Origin: Deltaproteobacteria bacterium
Lineage (GTDB): Bacteria > Desulfobacterota > Syntrophia > Syntrophales > UBA5619
Assembly (NCBI GenBank): GCA_026388365.1
Contig: JAPLJW010000339.1
Span: forward strand, 1 to 22,059
DNA length: 22,059 nt
Direction of reading: 5' to 3'
In this document: positions 7,751-15,460 of the stretch, piece by piece
Layout of the letters: each line of letters begins with the position of its first letter
How positions within the stretch are numbered: position 1 is the stretch's first letter
Program-made: the position numbers and the translations under genes
The notes under the pieces: generated by a model
What the model was told of the DNA's origin: nothing
What the model saw: the letters and a program-made list of their open reading frames with translations, nothing else
Databases searched by the model: none

Positions 7751-7805
7751 CGACCGCTATTAACATTGATCAAAATCAAGCAGCAAACTCGGAGCAGTTG
7801 GTTGA

Positions 7806-8510
7806 TCAGTCATTGGTCTGACTTCCAATAATAATCGGGCTATCCAGCGGCGGTTTCTTGCCGCAAGCAACCAATTGTCGGCACAAATCGACGGCTTCTG
7901 TTGCCAGCCTGGCGTATCCGTCGGTCTTAATCTTCCCGGCCCACTCCGGCGTTACGGGTCCGCCACCGACGACCACGTAGTACTTTTGCCTTAATCCCAT
8001 GTCGTTCAGGTAGTTGACCAAGTCTTTCTGATAGGGAAGACTCGTTGTCAGCAAACTGGACAACCCAATGATGGTCGCTTTCACCTCTTCGGCCTTTTTC
8101 ACAAAGTTAAGGGGTGGCACATCCACACCCAAGTCATAAACCTCGAAGCCGGACGCAGCCAGGACAGCACCTACCAAGTTCTTGCCGATGTCATGCACGT
8201 CGCCGGTAACCGTTCCGAGGATGATTTTCCCCAGACTGGCTTTTGCGCTCTGCTTACTGGTCATATGAGGCGCCAATTGTTCGAGACAAGCCTTCCCGAT
8301 ATCAGCGGCCAACATCAATTCCGGCAGATACACTTCAAAATCCTGGAACATCTTACCGATACGCTCCATTCCCCCGGCCACACCTATCTGCATGATCTCC
8401 AATGGGTCTACGCCCGCGTTGAGTGCGGAATCAACAGCAGCTTTGGCTTTCTCTTCACTTCCCTCCACAACGGCCTCAGTCAATTTTAAGAGCAACGCTT
8501 GATTGGACAT
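7806..8510 (-). CDS. Corrinoid (B12-binding) methyl-carrier protein, MtmC/MtgC-like
   Basis: Cobalamin-carrying methyl shuttle, 234 aa. Residues 1-90 form the helical cap domain of methionine-synthase-type corrinoid proteins (MERIGKMFQDFEVYLPELMLAAD). The B12-binding Rossmann domain follows, with GDVHDIGKNLV at 103-113; His106 is the expected lower cobalt ligand of base-off/His-on corrinoids. Next come the SSLLTTSL loop (about 155-162) and VVGGGPVT near 185, which hold the nucleotide tail. The ATG follows AGGAGG at close spacing. It lies 33 bases after the MtmB-like gene, so the two are co-transcribed, as in methanogen mtmCB and Desulfitobacterium mtgBC. No RamA-type reductive activator for the corrinoid is present in the window. 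Confidence 0.94.
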   Translation of the reverse strand: MSNQALLLKLTEAVVEGSEEKAKAAVDSALNAGVDPLEIMQIGVAGGMERIGKMFQDFEVYLPELMLAADIGKACLEQLAPHMTSKQSAKASLGKIILGTVTGDVHDIGKNLVGAVLAASGFEVYDLGVDVPPLNFVKKAEEVKATIIGLSSLLTTSLPYQKDLVNYLNDMGLRQKYYVVVGGGPVTPEWAGKIKTDGYARLATEAVDLCRQLVACGKKPPLDSPIIIGSQTND

Positions 8511-8543
8511 ATCTCCTCCTAATACCGAAATGACAATTTATGG

Positions 8544-9932
8544 TTAGAATTTATCCACGGGGATACCCAGTTCAATGGCCTCGGCCTTCACTTCACGATA
8601 AATTACATGCCACTCTTCTTTGGGTGTCAACGTTTTGATGTCGTAGCACTCCTGGAAAGGATAGCCCTTGGGTGGGTTAGGCAACCTTTCCTCGTACTTC
8701 GGAATAACCTGCTTAGCAATCTCGTTCGCCTCTGCGCGAGTCATTCCAGCACAAGCCTTGATAACCTCAGCCGACCATTTGCATTCTAACGGGCTGAGGT
8801 GGTTTTGGTACTTGCCGGCCGCTGACCGCGGCCCCAGACCGATGCTCACACCAGAGACCGACAGAGTCATCGCTGTAACCATCGATTCGTAAAGCACCAT
8901 CTTCGTGCCCGGCCCAGCTGTGACATTCAGGGATGTGTTCTTGAGCACCGGCGTATTGCGGCTCAACGCCTGCAGGAACGTACTAAGAACCCACTGGGCG
9001 TGTCGACCCGTGTTACCCATATAACGCAGATCATAGGGAGAACAACCGCCGTAGGTAGCTTGGTGGACAAAATAATGCAGCAGGGAGTAGGCAATGGCAA
9101 CTAAAACGACCCCCTCCGGACCACCTGCGTACCCGCCAATCATCGGCAGTCCGCTCGAGTAGACCGGCGCTCCGCAGTTGACCGCATGCACCACTTTGTG
9201 CAGGCAGTGGTAACTGGTCTTCAATTCGGAAGGCCCCAGTACTATAACAATATCCTTTTTGGAGGAGAATCCGTCAGGGATGCCAAATCCGCCAAGTTGG
9301 CCGAAAGCCGTAACGCTACTGATTACACCCGTCACCGGCATGCCTGGACGGCCCGCACGCCATATCGCTTCGTTCGTCAGCCGGGCATTTAGGAAGCCAA
9401 CCAGCGTTTCATATGGGGTTTGTGATCGAACCTCATGACCGAAGACGGTTTCAAGGGAGCCGCCCTGTAGGACGTCGATCTCGCGGTTCTCCACGATTCC
9501 TTGCATAACAGCCACCCATAGGTCTTCGGAAACCGTGATACCCAGGGGGGACTTAAACAACGGCTTCCGCGGGTCCTCCGGTTTTCGGGGGTACATGATA
9601 ACGCGGTCGCGCCCCTCCCCCAGCACCAGTTCCGAAGGTATTTTGTGTAGGATATCCCAGAGCTCCTGGACGCTCATTAGGATACGGCGCTCAGTATCAA
9701 TGCAGAGCATACCCAACTCAATCGCCAAATCGAAGCCAGCCTTGAAGAAACGATCGGCCAGAGCATCATCGGTATTGATGGGCTCCTTTGGGTTGCAGGT
9801 GCGCAGCAGATTATACGCTTTGAGCTGTTTCGCAATTGCACTTGGAATAACCTTTGAATCCCAGTCTTTAACTGTACAGACTGGCCCATTGTGTGCTCGA
9901 TCCAATACTTCTAATACGCTTGTTACTGACAT
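8544..9932 (-). CDS. MtmB-family (monomethylamine methyltransferase-like) corrinoid methyltransferase lacking pyrrolysine
   Basis: Predicted substrate:corrinoid methyltransferase, 462 aa, against 458 for methanogen MtmB. It aligns end to end by recalled sequence: FKAGFDLAIELGMLCIDT near 63-80, VLGEGRDRV at 103-111, GRPGMPVTG at 194-202, PMIGGYAGG in the middle, and FQECYDIKTLTPKEEW near the C-terminus. In Methanosarcina MtmB the same segment reads GRPGMGV-Pyl-G with pyrrolysine at 202. Here residue 201 is Thr and the frame has no in-frame TAG, so this is a non-pyrrolysine homologue. By my ungapped alignment Glu229 and Glu259 of MtmB are Ile and Ser here. Chemistry and substrate must therefore differ from methylamine. 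ATG with AAAGGAG at eight bases; corrinoid gene directly downstream. By analogy with MtgB in the sister MttB family, a quaternary or N-methylated compound is likely. Confidence 0.9.
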   Translation of the reverse strand: MSVTSVLEVLDRAHNGPVCTVKDWDSKVIPSAIAKQLKAYNLLRTCNPKEPINTDDALADRFFKAGFDLAIELGMLCIDTERRILMSVQELWDILHKIPSELVLGEGRDRVIMYPRKPEDPRKPLFKSPLGITVSEDLWVAVMQGIVENREIDVLQGGSLETVFGHEVRSQTPYETLVGFLNARLTNEAIWRAGRPGMPVTGVISSVTAFGQLGGFGIPDGFSSKKDIVIVLGPSELKTSYHCLHKVVHAVNCGAPVYSSGLPMIGGYAGGPEGVVLVAIAYSLLHYFVHQATYGGCSPYDLRYMGNTGRHAQWVLSTFLQALSRNTPVLKNTSLNVTAGPGTKMVLYESMVTAMTLSVSGVSIGLGPRSAAGKYQNHLSPLECKWSAEVIKACAGMTRAEANEIAKQVIPKYEERLPNPPKGYPFQECYDIKTLTPKEEWHVIYREVKAEAIELGIPVDKF

Positions 9933-10101
9933 AAATCGTACTCCTTTCTTAACGGTGTTTTTTATATCCTCACCCTGAATTCAGAGCGAATGATCAATTG
10001 GAACTTACGGAGTGGATCTTCCCCCTGTACCCGTCTGGTATTTTCATTCCTTTCATCTATGGCAAAATGCTATTTACGCATAAACTCTTAGGCAAGAGAT
10101 T

Positions 10102-11613
10102 TTACGCATCTTCCGCCTCTACAGCGATCTTACGCAAACGACTGATTTGGGGAAAGAGCGCCAGAAGGAAGATGACCATGACGATCATTAAATTGATCAG
10201 ACATATCGGCCTTGTAATAAAGATCATCCCACTGCCCCCGGACATAAGCAGAGATTGACGCAGCGAATTATCGATGAGCGGTCCAAGAACCATGGCAAGG
10301 GCCAGCGGCGCACTGTCATACTTGAATTTTTTAAAAAGATAACCTAAGATGCCGAAAAGAAACATTAGCCCCACTTCAGCTACGTTGTTGTTAAGACTAT
10401 AGGATCCTATGATACAGAAAACAAGGATGAGCGGGAACAGTATCGGGTAAGGAATTTTCAGGATTTTAACCCAAAGCCCAATCAGTGGCAGGTTGAGCAC
10501 GAGCAGCATAACGTTTCCGATGTACATACTTGAAACTGTCCCCCAAAAGATATCAGGATGTTTCGCAATCAATTGCGGTCCCGGCGCCACACCATAAATC
10601 ATGAGTGCCCCAAGCATAATAGCCATAACCACATTTGAAGGAATTCCAAGGGTGAGAAGGGGAATAAAGGCCCCTGCTACCGCAGAATTGTTTGCCGACT
10701 CAGGACCGGCAACCCCCTCGATCGCTCCCTTTCCGAACTCCTCAGGGTGCTTGGAGAGCTTTCTTTCAATCCCGTAACTTACGAATGAGGAAATGATTGC
10801 TCCCCCTCCGGGTAAAATCCCCAGAAAAAAACCAATGACCGAACCTCGAATGATCGGCCAAGTCGATCTTTTCCATTCCTCCATATTGGGAAGAAGTCCT
10901 TTGATTTCGCTTTTGAAAACATTTTGATTTGTCAAGTTTCTTTCAATATTTAAAAAAACTTCTGAAACCCCGAAAAGTCCCATAACAACGGGGACAAGCC
11001 CCACTCCATCGATCAGCAAATCGATCCCAAAAGTAAACCTGGGCTGTGCTGTGATAAGATCCATCCCGATGTTTCCAATAACGATCCCAAGGCTTGCCAT
11101 CATAAGCGATTTCAACATGGAGCCACCTGATAGAAATGTAATAATAATTAGGCCTAGAATCATTAAGGTAAAGTATTCCGGCGGACCAAAACGGAGCGCA
11201 ATACCAGCCAGAGGCGGCGCCACAAAGGCAAGACCTATTATTCCTAAGGTTCCCGCAATAAAGGACCCAAATGCCGAAATTCCAAGAGCGGCGCCTGCTC
11301 TGCCTTTCCTCGCCATCTGGTAGCCATCGAGGCAAGTAACGACCGAAGCCACCTCCCCAGGAATATTGACCAGGATAGACGTCGTTGATCCTCCATACAT
11401 GGCGCCGTAATATATTCCGGCAAGCATGATGATCGACGTGACGGGAGGCACATGAAAGGTTGCAGGCAGAAGAAGAGATATTGCGGCCACGGGCCCGATT
11501 CCTGGGAGTACCCCCACAAGGGTTCCAATGAGAACCCCCAGAAAACAGAAGACGAGATTCATGGGCTCCAAGGCAACAACGAGGCCGTATAGCAAGTGCT
11601 GAAATATATCCAT
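10102..11613 (-). CDS. tctA: Tripartite tricarboxylate transporter large permease TctA
   Basis: Large membrane subunit of a TTT-family secondary importer, 503 aa (family about 500). It has many membrane segments, the family signature GTLVGVLPGIGP at 30-41 and YGAMYGGSTTSILVNIPGE at 69-87. A second internal copy of the pattern (LGILPGGGAIISSF, then LGIPSNVVMAIMLGAL) reflects the ancestral duplication. ATG with GGGAG ten bases upstream; 15 bases after tctB. A small imperfect hairpin (10085-10098) just past the stop, followed by TTTATG, may be a weak terminator. The next gene, 169 bases on, is the MtmB-like methyltransferase, so this importer may feed it. TTT systems carry citrate, aromatic acids and other carboxylates; the ligand here is not known. 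Confidence 0.95.
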   Translation of the reverse strand: MDIFQHLLYGLVVALEPMNLVFCFLGVLIGTLVGVLPGIGPVAAISLLLPATFHVPPVTSIIMLAGIYYGAMYGGSTTSILVNIPGEVASVVTCLDGYQMARKGRAGAALGISAFGSFIAGTLGIIGLAFVAPPLAGIALRFGPPEYFTLMILGLIIITFLSGGSMLKSLMMASLGIVIGNIGMDLITAQPRFTFGIDLLIDGVGLVPVVMGLFGVSEVFLNIERNLTNQNVFKSEIKGLLPNMEEWKRSTWPIIRGSVIGFFLGILPGGGAIISSFVSYGIERKLSKHPEEFGKGAIEGVAGPESANNSAVAGAFIPLLTLGIPSNVVMAIMLGALMIYGVAPGPQLIAKHPDIFWGTVSSMYIGNVMLLVLNLPLIGLWVKILKIPYPILFPLILVFCIIGSYSLNNNVAEVGLMFLFGILGYLFKKFKYDSAPLALAMVLGPLIDNSLRQSLLMSGGSGMIFITRPICLINLMIVMVIFLLALFPQISRLRKIAVEAEDA

Positions 11614-11628
11614 AAACAGCTTACTCCC

Positions 11629-12093
11629 TTAAATAATGCCCTCAAGAATGCCTTTAGGAAGTTGGGTTTGGAGTAAAATTGCAAAAACAATATAGGAAAT
11701 GATCGCAACGACAATAGACATTATAAGAATTATTTTTAAGTTATACGAAGATTTAAGTCGGAAGAGAAAAAAAAGGAGGACAAACGTACTGATTACAAAA
11801 CCGACAGGCCTCAATGCAAGAATATAGACGAGAAGGAGGATGATCGTGAAAGCGACACGTTTTACATCAAGACCTGCCCATAGATCCCGAAGTCCATTCC
11901 CGTTTTCATGATCCTTTTTCGATGAAATAAAAAGAGCTACAGAGAACAGGGATAGTATAATACCCGGGAAGAAAGTGATGAAACCGGCCCCGGGTTGACT
12001 CAGAGACCCGATCCCGTATTTCAGTGAACTCAGGGTGATTGCAATCCCGACTATAAACCAGAAAATGCTCGAATATTGGTCGATGTGTTTCAT
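11629..12093 (-). CDS. tctB: Tripartite tricarboxylate transporter small permease TctB
   Basis: Small membrane subunit of the TTT importer, 154 aa. Four hydrophobic segments are visible (SSIFWFIVGIAITLSS; ITFFPGIILSLFSVALFIS; VAFTIILLLVYILAL with the following GFVISTFVLLFFLF; and the last at about 130-148). The GSLSQPGAGFITFFPG motif between the first two is typical of TctB. I chose the ATG at 12093 because family members usually begin MKxxDxxS just before the first membrane segment; AAGGA lies 13 bases upstream. An ATG at 12114 is possible. A TTG at 12174 lies inside a stem-loop and is unlikely. It sits between tctC and tctA. G+C here is clearly lower than in the liv region (see findings). 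Confidence 0.88.
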   Translation of the reverse strand: MKHIDQYSSIFWFIVGIAITLSSLKYGIGSLSQPGAGFITFFPGIILSLFSVALFISSKKDHENGNGLRDLWAGLDVKRVAFTIILLLVYILALRPVGFVISTFVLLFFLFRLKSSYNLKIILIMSIVVAIISYIVFAILLQTQLPKGILEGII

Positions 12094-12172
12094 TTGAATT
12101 CTGAGTTCCTTCATCCCAACGATATTCCGGGAGGCTTTTTCTATACTCCTGAAATGATACAATCCTTTGGAC

Positions 12173-12197
12173 AATCCCCCGGTTTTATCGGGGGATT
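12173..12197 (-). terminator. Stem-loop between tctC and tctB (attenuator or mRNA stabiliser)
   Basis: A perfect eight-base inverted repeat AATCCCCC / GGGGGATT (arms 12173-12180 and 12190-12197, nine-base loop) lies 38 bases after the tctC stop and before tctB. There is no U-tract after the stem (the transcript continues GUCCAAAGG), so full termination is unlikely. It probably shields the tctC message and lowers expression of the membrane subunits. The liv operon has the same arrangement at 3868-3909. Confidence 0.6.
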
Positions 12198-12235
12198 ATC
12201 CAGGAGGATTTATTCTCAATCTGATCGATCCTTTC

Positions 12236-13213
12236 TCACTTCTTGAAGATCCCAATGCCGAGATTCATAAAAACCTTTTTATTTGCCGCATAATCTTCCT
12301 TGATGAGCTTGATCACCTCATCGCTGTTCTTAATGAATAGGGGATATCCCATTTTCTTAAGAAGCTCCTTGAATTCATCGGTTTCAGCAGCCTGGCTCAA
12401 TGCCCGGCCGAGCACATTTAAAACGTCCTTGGGAGTACCGGCAGGGGCATAGAGCACCGTGATCGCCCTCACCGCAAAATCGTATCCTTTCTCCATAAGC
12501 GTGGGAACGTTCGGATATTCGGGATTTCGCACTTCATCCTCGACGACGAGGAGTCTCATCTGGCCCGAATCTACATACGGTTTCCATTCCTGGGTCTGGG
12601 AAACGACCTCCACATGCCCGCCCAAGACGGAGGTAACCGTTTCTGCAACGTTCGTGAATGGTACGTGGATCCACTTGATATTTTCCTGCATGGCAATGAA
12701 TTCCATGGCCACGTGCCCTCCGGTGCCTACACCGGTTGTGCTGTATCGTATCTTGCCCGGATTTTTCTTGGCATAGGCAACAAGATCTTCGAAAGTCTTC
12801 CAAGAGGAATCACTCTTAACGGCGATGCCAAAATTTGAGCGGGTATAGGCCATAACTGGAACAAGATCTTTAAAGGGGTCCTCTGCATTGAAAGGAACGG
12901 ACTGAAGAAGGGGGATGCGACTCAAGGCGGCGGTACTGCTGTTTGCAATGGTATAGCCATCCGGCTTTTCATTCTTCAGTTTTCCAAGAACCAATATCCC
13001 CCCCGCTCCGGGAGCATTTGTACAAATAATAGGCTGATTCAGTATCTTGGCGGCTATAGTCGCCTGAGCCCTTTGATGTATATCGGTCCCGCCTCCAGCT
13101 CCCCAACCTATCCAGAGGTTAATGGGTTTAGCGGGGAACGTTTGACCCAGCGCACTTCCTCCAACAAACATCAAAAGGACGACCATGACCATGACCGAGT
13201 ATCTCTTCTTCAT
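12236..13213 (-). CDS. tctC: Tripartite tricarboxylate transporter substrate-binding protein TctC (Bug family)
   Basis: Periplasmic solute receptor of the TTT importer, 325 aa, the usual length. It has a signal peptide at residues 1-23 (MKKR, hydrophobic core, cleavage after ALG). The mature start FPAKPINLWIGWGAGGGTD is the standard Bug/TctC opening, followed by NAPGAGGILVLGKL, YSTTGVGTGGHVAMEF, and YDFAVRAITVLYAPAGTP in the second lobe. The ATG has AAGGAGG at six bases, a strong site that fits high expression of a binding protein. The gene leads the tctCBA cluster and is followed by a stem-loop. The Bug ligand pocket usually binds a carboxylate through two water-mediated contacts. No specific ligand can be read from the sequence. 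Confidence 0.94.
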   Translation of the reverse strand: MKKRYSVMVMVVLLMFVGGSALGQTFPAKPINLWIGWGAGGGTDIHQRAQATIAAKILNQPIICTNAPGAGGILVLGKLKNEKPDGYTIANSSTAALSRIPLLQSVPFNAEDPFKDLVPVMAYTRSNFGIAVKSDSSWKTFEDLVAYAKKNPGKIRYSTTGVGTGGHVAMEFIAMQENIKWIHVPFTNVAETVTSVLGGHVEVVSQTQEWKPYVDSGQMRLLVVEDEVRNPEYPNVPTLMEKGYDFAVRAITVLYAPAGTPKDVLNVLGRALSQAAETDEFKELLKKMGYPLFIKNSDEVIKLIKEDYAANKKVFMNLGIGIFKK

Positions 13214-13315
13214 AACAAACCTCCTTTTTCGGCTATCTTCTCTTATGAAGCAGCCTCTCCAGATTTCGCTCCATTGTTTCTTTCCAGCCCCCCATAAACG
13301 GCCTCCGATGTATTG

Positions 13316-15445
13316 CTACTGGGTGGTAATCAGCGCATCAAGAGCCCTTCCGCCCTTTCCTTCCTCGAACACCATGAACGGATTAATATCGACCTCAGAG
13401 AGGACGTCTCTATACGCCATAGCAAATTTTGAAAGCCCTACAAGGTTCCGAACGATTGCCCCTACGTCCGCCTTTTTTGCCCCTCTTATACCTTCAAAAA
13501 GTTTTGCCGCCTTGATTTCCAGAACCATTGAAAGGGCTTCTCTCTCTGTAATTGGAGGGATCCTTAATGAGAAATCCTTTAACAACTCTACAAAAATCCC
13601 ACCCAATCCAAACACCAGCACCGGTCCCACTTGAGGATCATTCTTCACCCCCAAAATCGTCTCAATGCCCTTTGGCGCCATCTTCTGAACCAGAACACCC
13701 TGAATCTCAGCCTTCGGTTTAAAAATAATCGCATTCTCCAATATCTCGTCGTAAGCTCGCATCACCTCCTCTTTTGAACCGATTTTCATGCGAATGGCCT
13801 GAGCCTCTGTTTTATGCGGAATATCGGGAGATACGACCTTAAGAACAACAGGGTAGCCCAGCTTCTCTGCCGCTTCAATCGTTCTGGCCTGAGAACTGAC
13901 CAGTATTTCTTCGATACAGTCCACACCGCATGAAGACAGAATCTTTTTTGAATCATACTCTGAAAGAATACCTTTCTTCGCATTCCATTCCTTCACGGAA
14001 CAGGTCTTGCTCGACACACGCTCAGCCATCCCCCTGTCCCTGTTTCTGAGAAATTCAGAGTACCAGATCGTGTGGCCTAGGGCCAAAATGCTTTTTTGCA
14101 ACCCCTGTAGCACGGGGATGTCGGTATCCTGGAACATTTGACAAATCTTTGGATTGAACGTGTTCGATGTATAGGTAATGATAACAAAAGATTTGTCTGA
14201 TCCTTTCTGTTTCACTTCCTTGGCGCAGTTCGCCATCCCCTCATACAATCGGTTATCGTACTCAGTCGTCCCACAGGAAGAATTCAGACCAACCGCCACC
14301 AAATCGACATTGGGGTCGCGAGAGAGATACTCGATGCCACCTTTAAAAATGTCTAAATTCCCAGCCGCAGAACCCGTGCAATCCAGCGGATTGGACGGGG
14401 TTCCGAAAGGAGGAAGGATCTGTCGAAGATTCTGCACCGTTTCAGGGCTGAGATCGGAAAGCTGAAGCTTATTCTCTTCGGCGAGATCCGAAATCAGGCC
14501 GCTTGCCCCACCCGAAATGGTCACCACCCCCACCTTAATACCGATATTCCTCTTCATTTTTTCGAGAGCTATCGTCGTCTCAATCAGTTCGTCAAGATCC
14601 CTGACACGGATAACGCCTTTTTGCCTGAACAAAGCTTCGAAGATCTCATCTGGACCGGCCAGGGATCCTGTGTGAGCAAGCGCAGCCCTTTGGGCCTTTT
14701 GAGACTTGCCCACCTTTACCACCACAATTGGCTTTTCCTTCTCTTGGGCGTGTTCGGCCGCGCGGATGAATGCCTCAATATCCCGAAACCCTTCTACAAA
14801 GGTAGCAATAACCCTCGTATTTTCATCGTCAATCATGTATTCAATGTAATCGCTTCCGGAAACAACCGTTTCATTGCCGCTGGAGATGAGAAAGCTCAAC
14901 CCGATTCCTCTGTGGGCAAAGGGATCGGTTATCGAATGGGTGATGGCCCCGCTCTGCATCACCAAGCCAATACGTCCGGGGATCAGAGGATCATAGAGGG
15001 GTCCGGAAAAGGCGGCAACTCGCCCATGAAAGTTGACGAAACCGTAACAGTTAGGCCCACAGACGAGCATGTTCGCTTCCCTGGCGACCTTCCGAATATC
15101 ATTTTCAAGCGCTTTCCCCGGATCCCCTGTTTCACCGAATCCGCTGGAGGGAATCACTGCCGCCCTTGCCCCCATATCTGCCGCTTCTTTTAAAACCTTG
15201 AGGACATAGGGACTGGCAAGCGCGATCATCACCATATCTACAGGCTCACCGATCGCCGCCACATTGTGATAGCATCTCATCCCTTTGATTTCTTCATATT
15301 TCGGGTTGACGGGATAGATCTTTCCGGCAAAACGGAACTTTGTCAGATTATCAATGACACGACCACCGAGGCTCCTGCCTTGGGAAACCCCGATGACCGC
15401 GATCGATTTTGGAGCAAGCAGCGGTTTTAAATCCTTCTTCTCCAT
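13316..15445 (-). CDS. ADP-forming acyl-CoA synthetase (acetate--CoA ligase family, fused alpha-beta)
   Basis: Interconverts an acyl-CoA plus ADP and phosphate with the free acid plus ATP and CoA, in the cytoplasm. The 709-aa protein is the alpha-beta fusion. The CoA-binding Rossmann domain is at about 8-130 (SIAVIGVSQGRSLGGRV, ending GPNCYG at 130-135). Flavodoxin-like succinyl-CoA-ligase domains follow, with AHTGSLAG at 257-264; His258 matches the phosphorylated histidine of archaeal ACD. The C-terminal ATP-grasp domain runs from about 492, with LKVVSPDIPHKTEA at 535-548 and VFGLGGIFVELLKD. ATG with GGGAGG upstream; only 15 bases after the crotonase gene. It may conserve energy from an acyl-CoA made nearby. 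The acyl group cannot be predicted. Confidence 0.92.
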   Translation of the reverse strand: MEKKDLKPLLAPKSIAVIGVSQGRSLGGRVIDNLTKFRFAGKIYPVNPKYEEIKGMRCYHNVAAIGEPVDMVMIALASPYVLKVLKEAADMGARAAVIPSSGFGETGDPGKALENDIRKVAREANMLVCGPNCYGFVNFHGRVAAFSGPLYDPLIPGRIGLVMQSGAITHSITDPFAHRGIGLSFLISSGNETVVSGSDYIEYMIDDENTRVIATFVEGFRDIEAFIRAAEHAQEKEKPIVVVKVGKSQKAQRAALAHTGSLAGPDEIFEALFRQKGVIRVRDLDELIETTIALEKMKRNIGIKVGVVTISGGASGLISDLAEENKLQLSDLSPETVQNLRQILPPFGTPSNPLDCTGSAAGNLDIFKGGIEYLSRDPNVDLVAVGLNSSCGTTEYDNRLYEGMANCAKEVKQKGSDKSFVIITYTSNTFNPKICQMFQDTDIPVLQGLQKSILALGHTIWYSEFLRNRDRGMAERVSSKTCSVKEWNAKKGILSEYDSKKILSSCGVDCIEEILVSSQARTIEAAEKLGYPVVLKVVSPDIPHKTEAQAIRMKIGSKEEVMRAYDEILENAIIFKPKAEIQGVLVQKMAPKGIETILGVKNDPQVGPVLVFGLGGIFVELLKDFSLRIPPITEREALSMVLEIKAAKLFEGIRGAKKADVGAIVRNLVGLSKFAMAYRDVLSEVDINPFMVFEEGKGGRALDALITTQ

Positions 15446-15460
15446 AGCTTCCTCCCGGTC

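Noticed and set aside
7125..7763. Plus-strand 212-codon frame as a complete gene
   Set aside because: Its first part is antisense to the folate methyltransferase. Only the 7512-7671 section has transposase-like sequence, so I report that part as a relic.
8544..9932. Pyrrolysine codon (in-frame TAG) in the MtmB-like gene
   Set aside because: The frame is open from the ATG to a stop at the family's usual C-terminus, and the residue at the pyrrolysine position is a threonine codon, so no readthrough is needed.
9975..9984. CTGAATTCAG palindrome upstream of the MtmB-like gene as an operator
   Set aside because: A ten-base palindrome without extended symmetry or a second copy is within chance expectation. 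I found no convincing promoter next to it.
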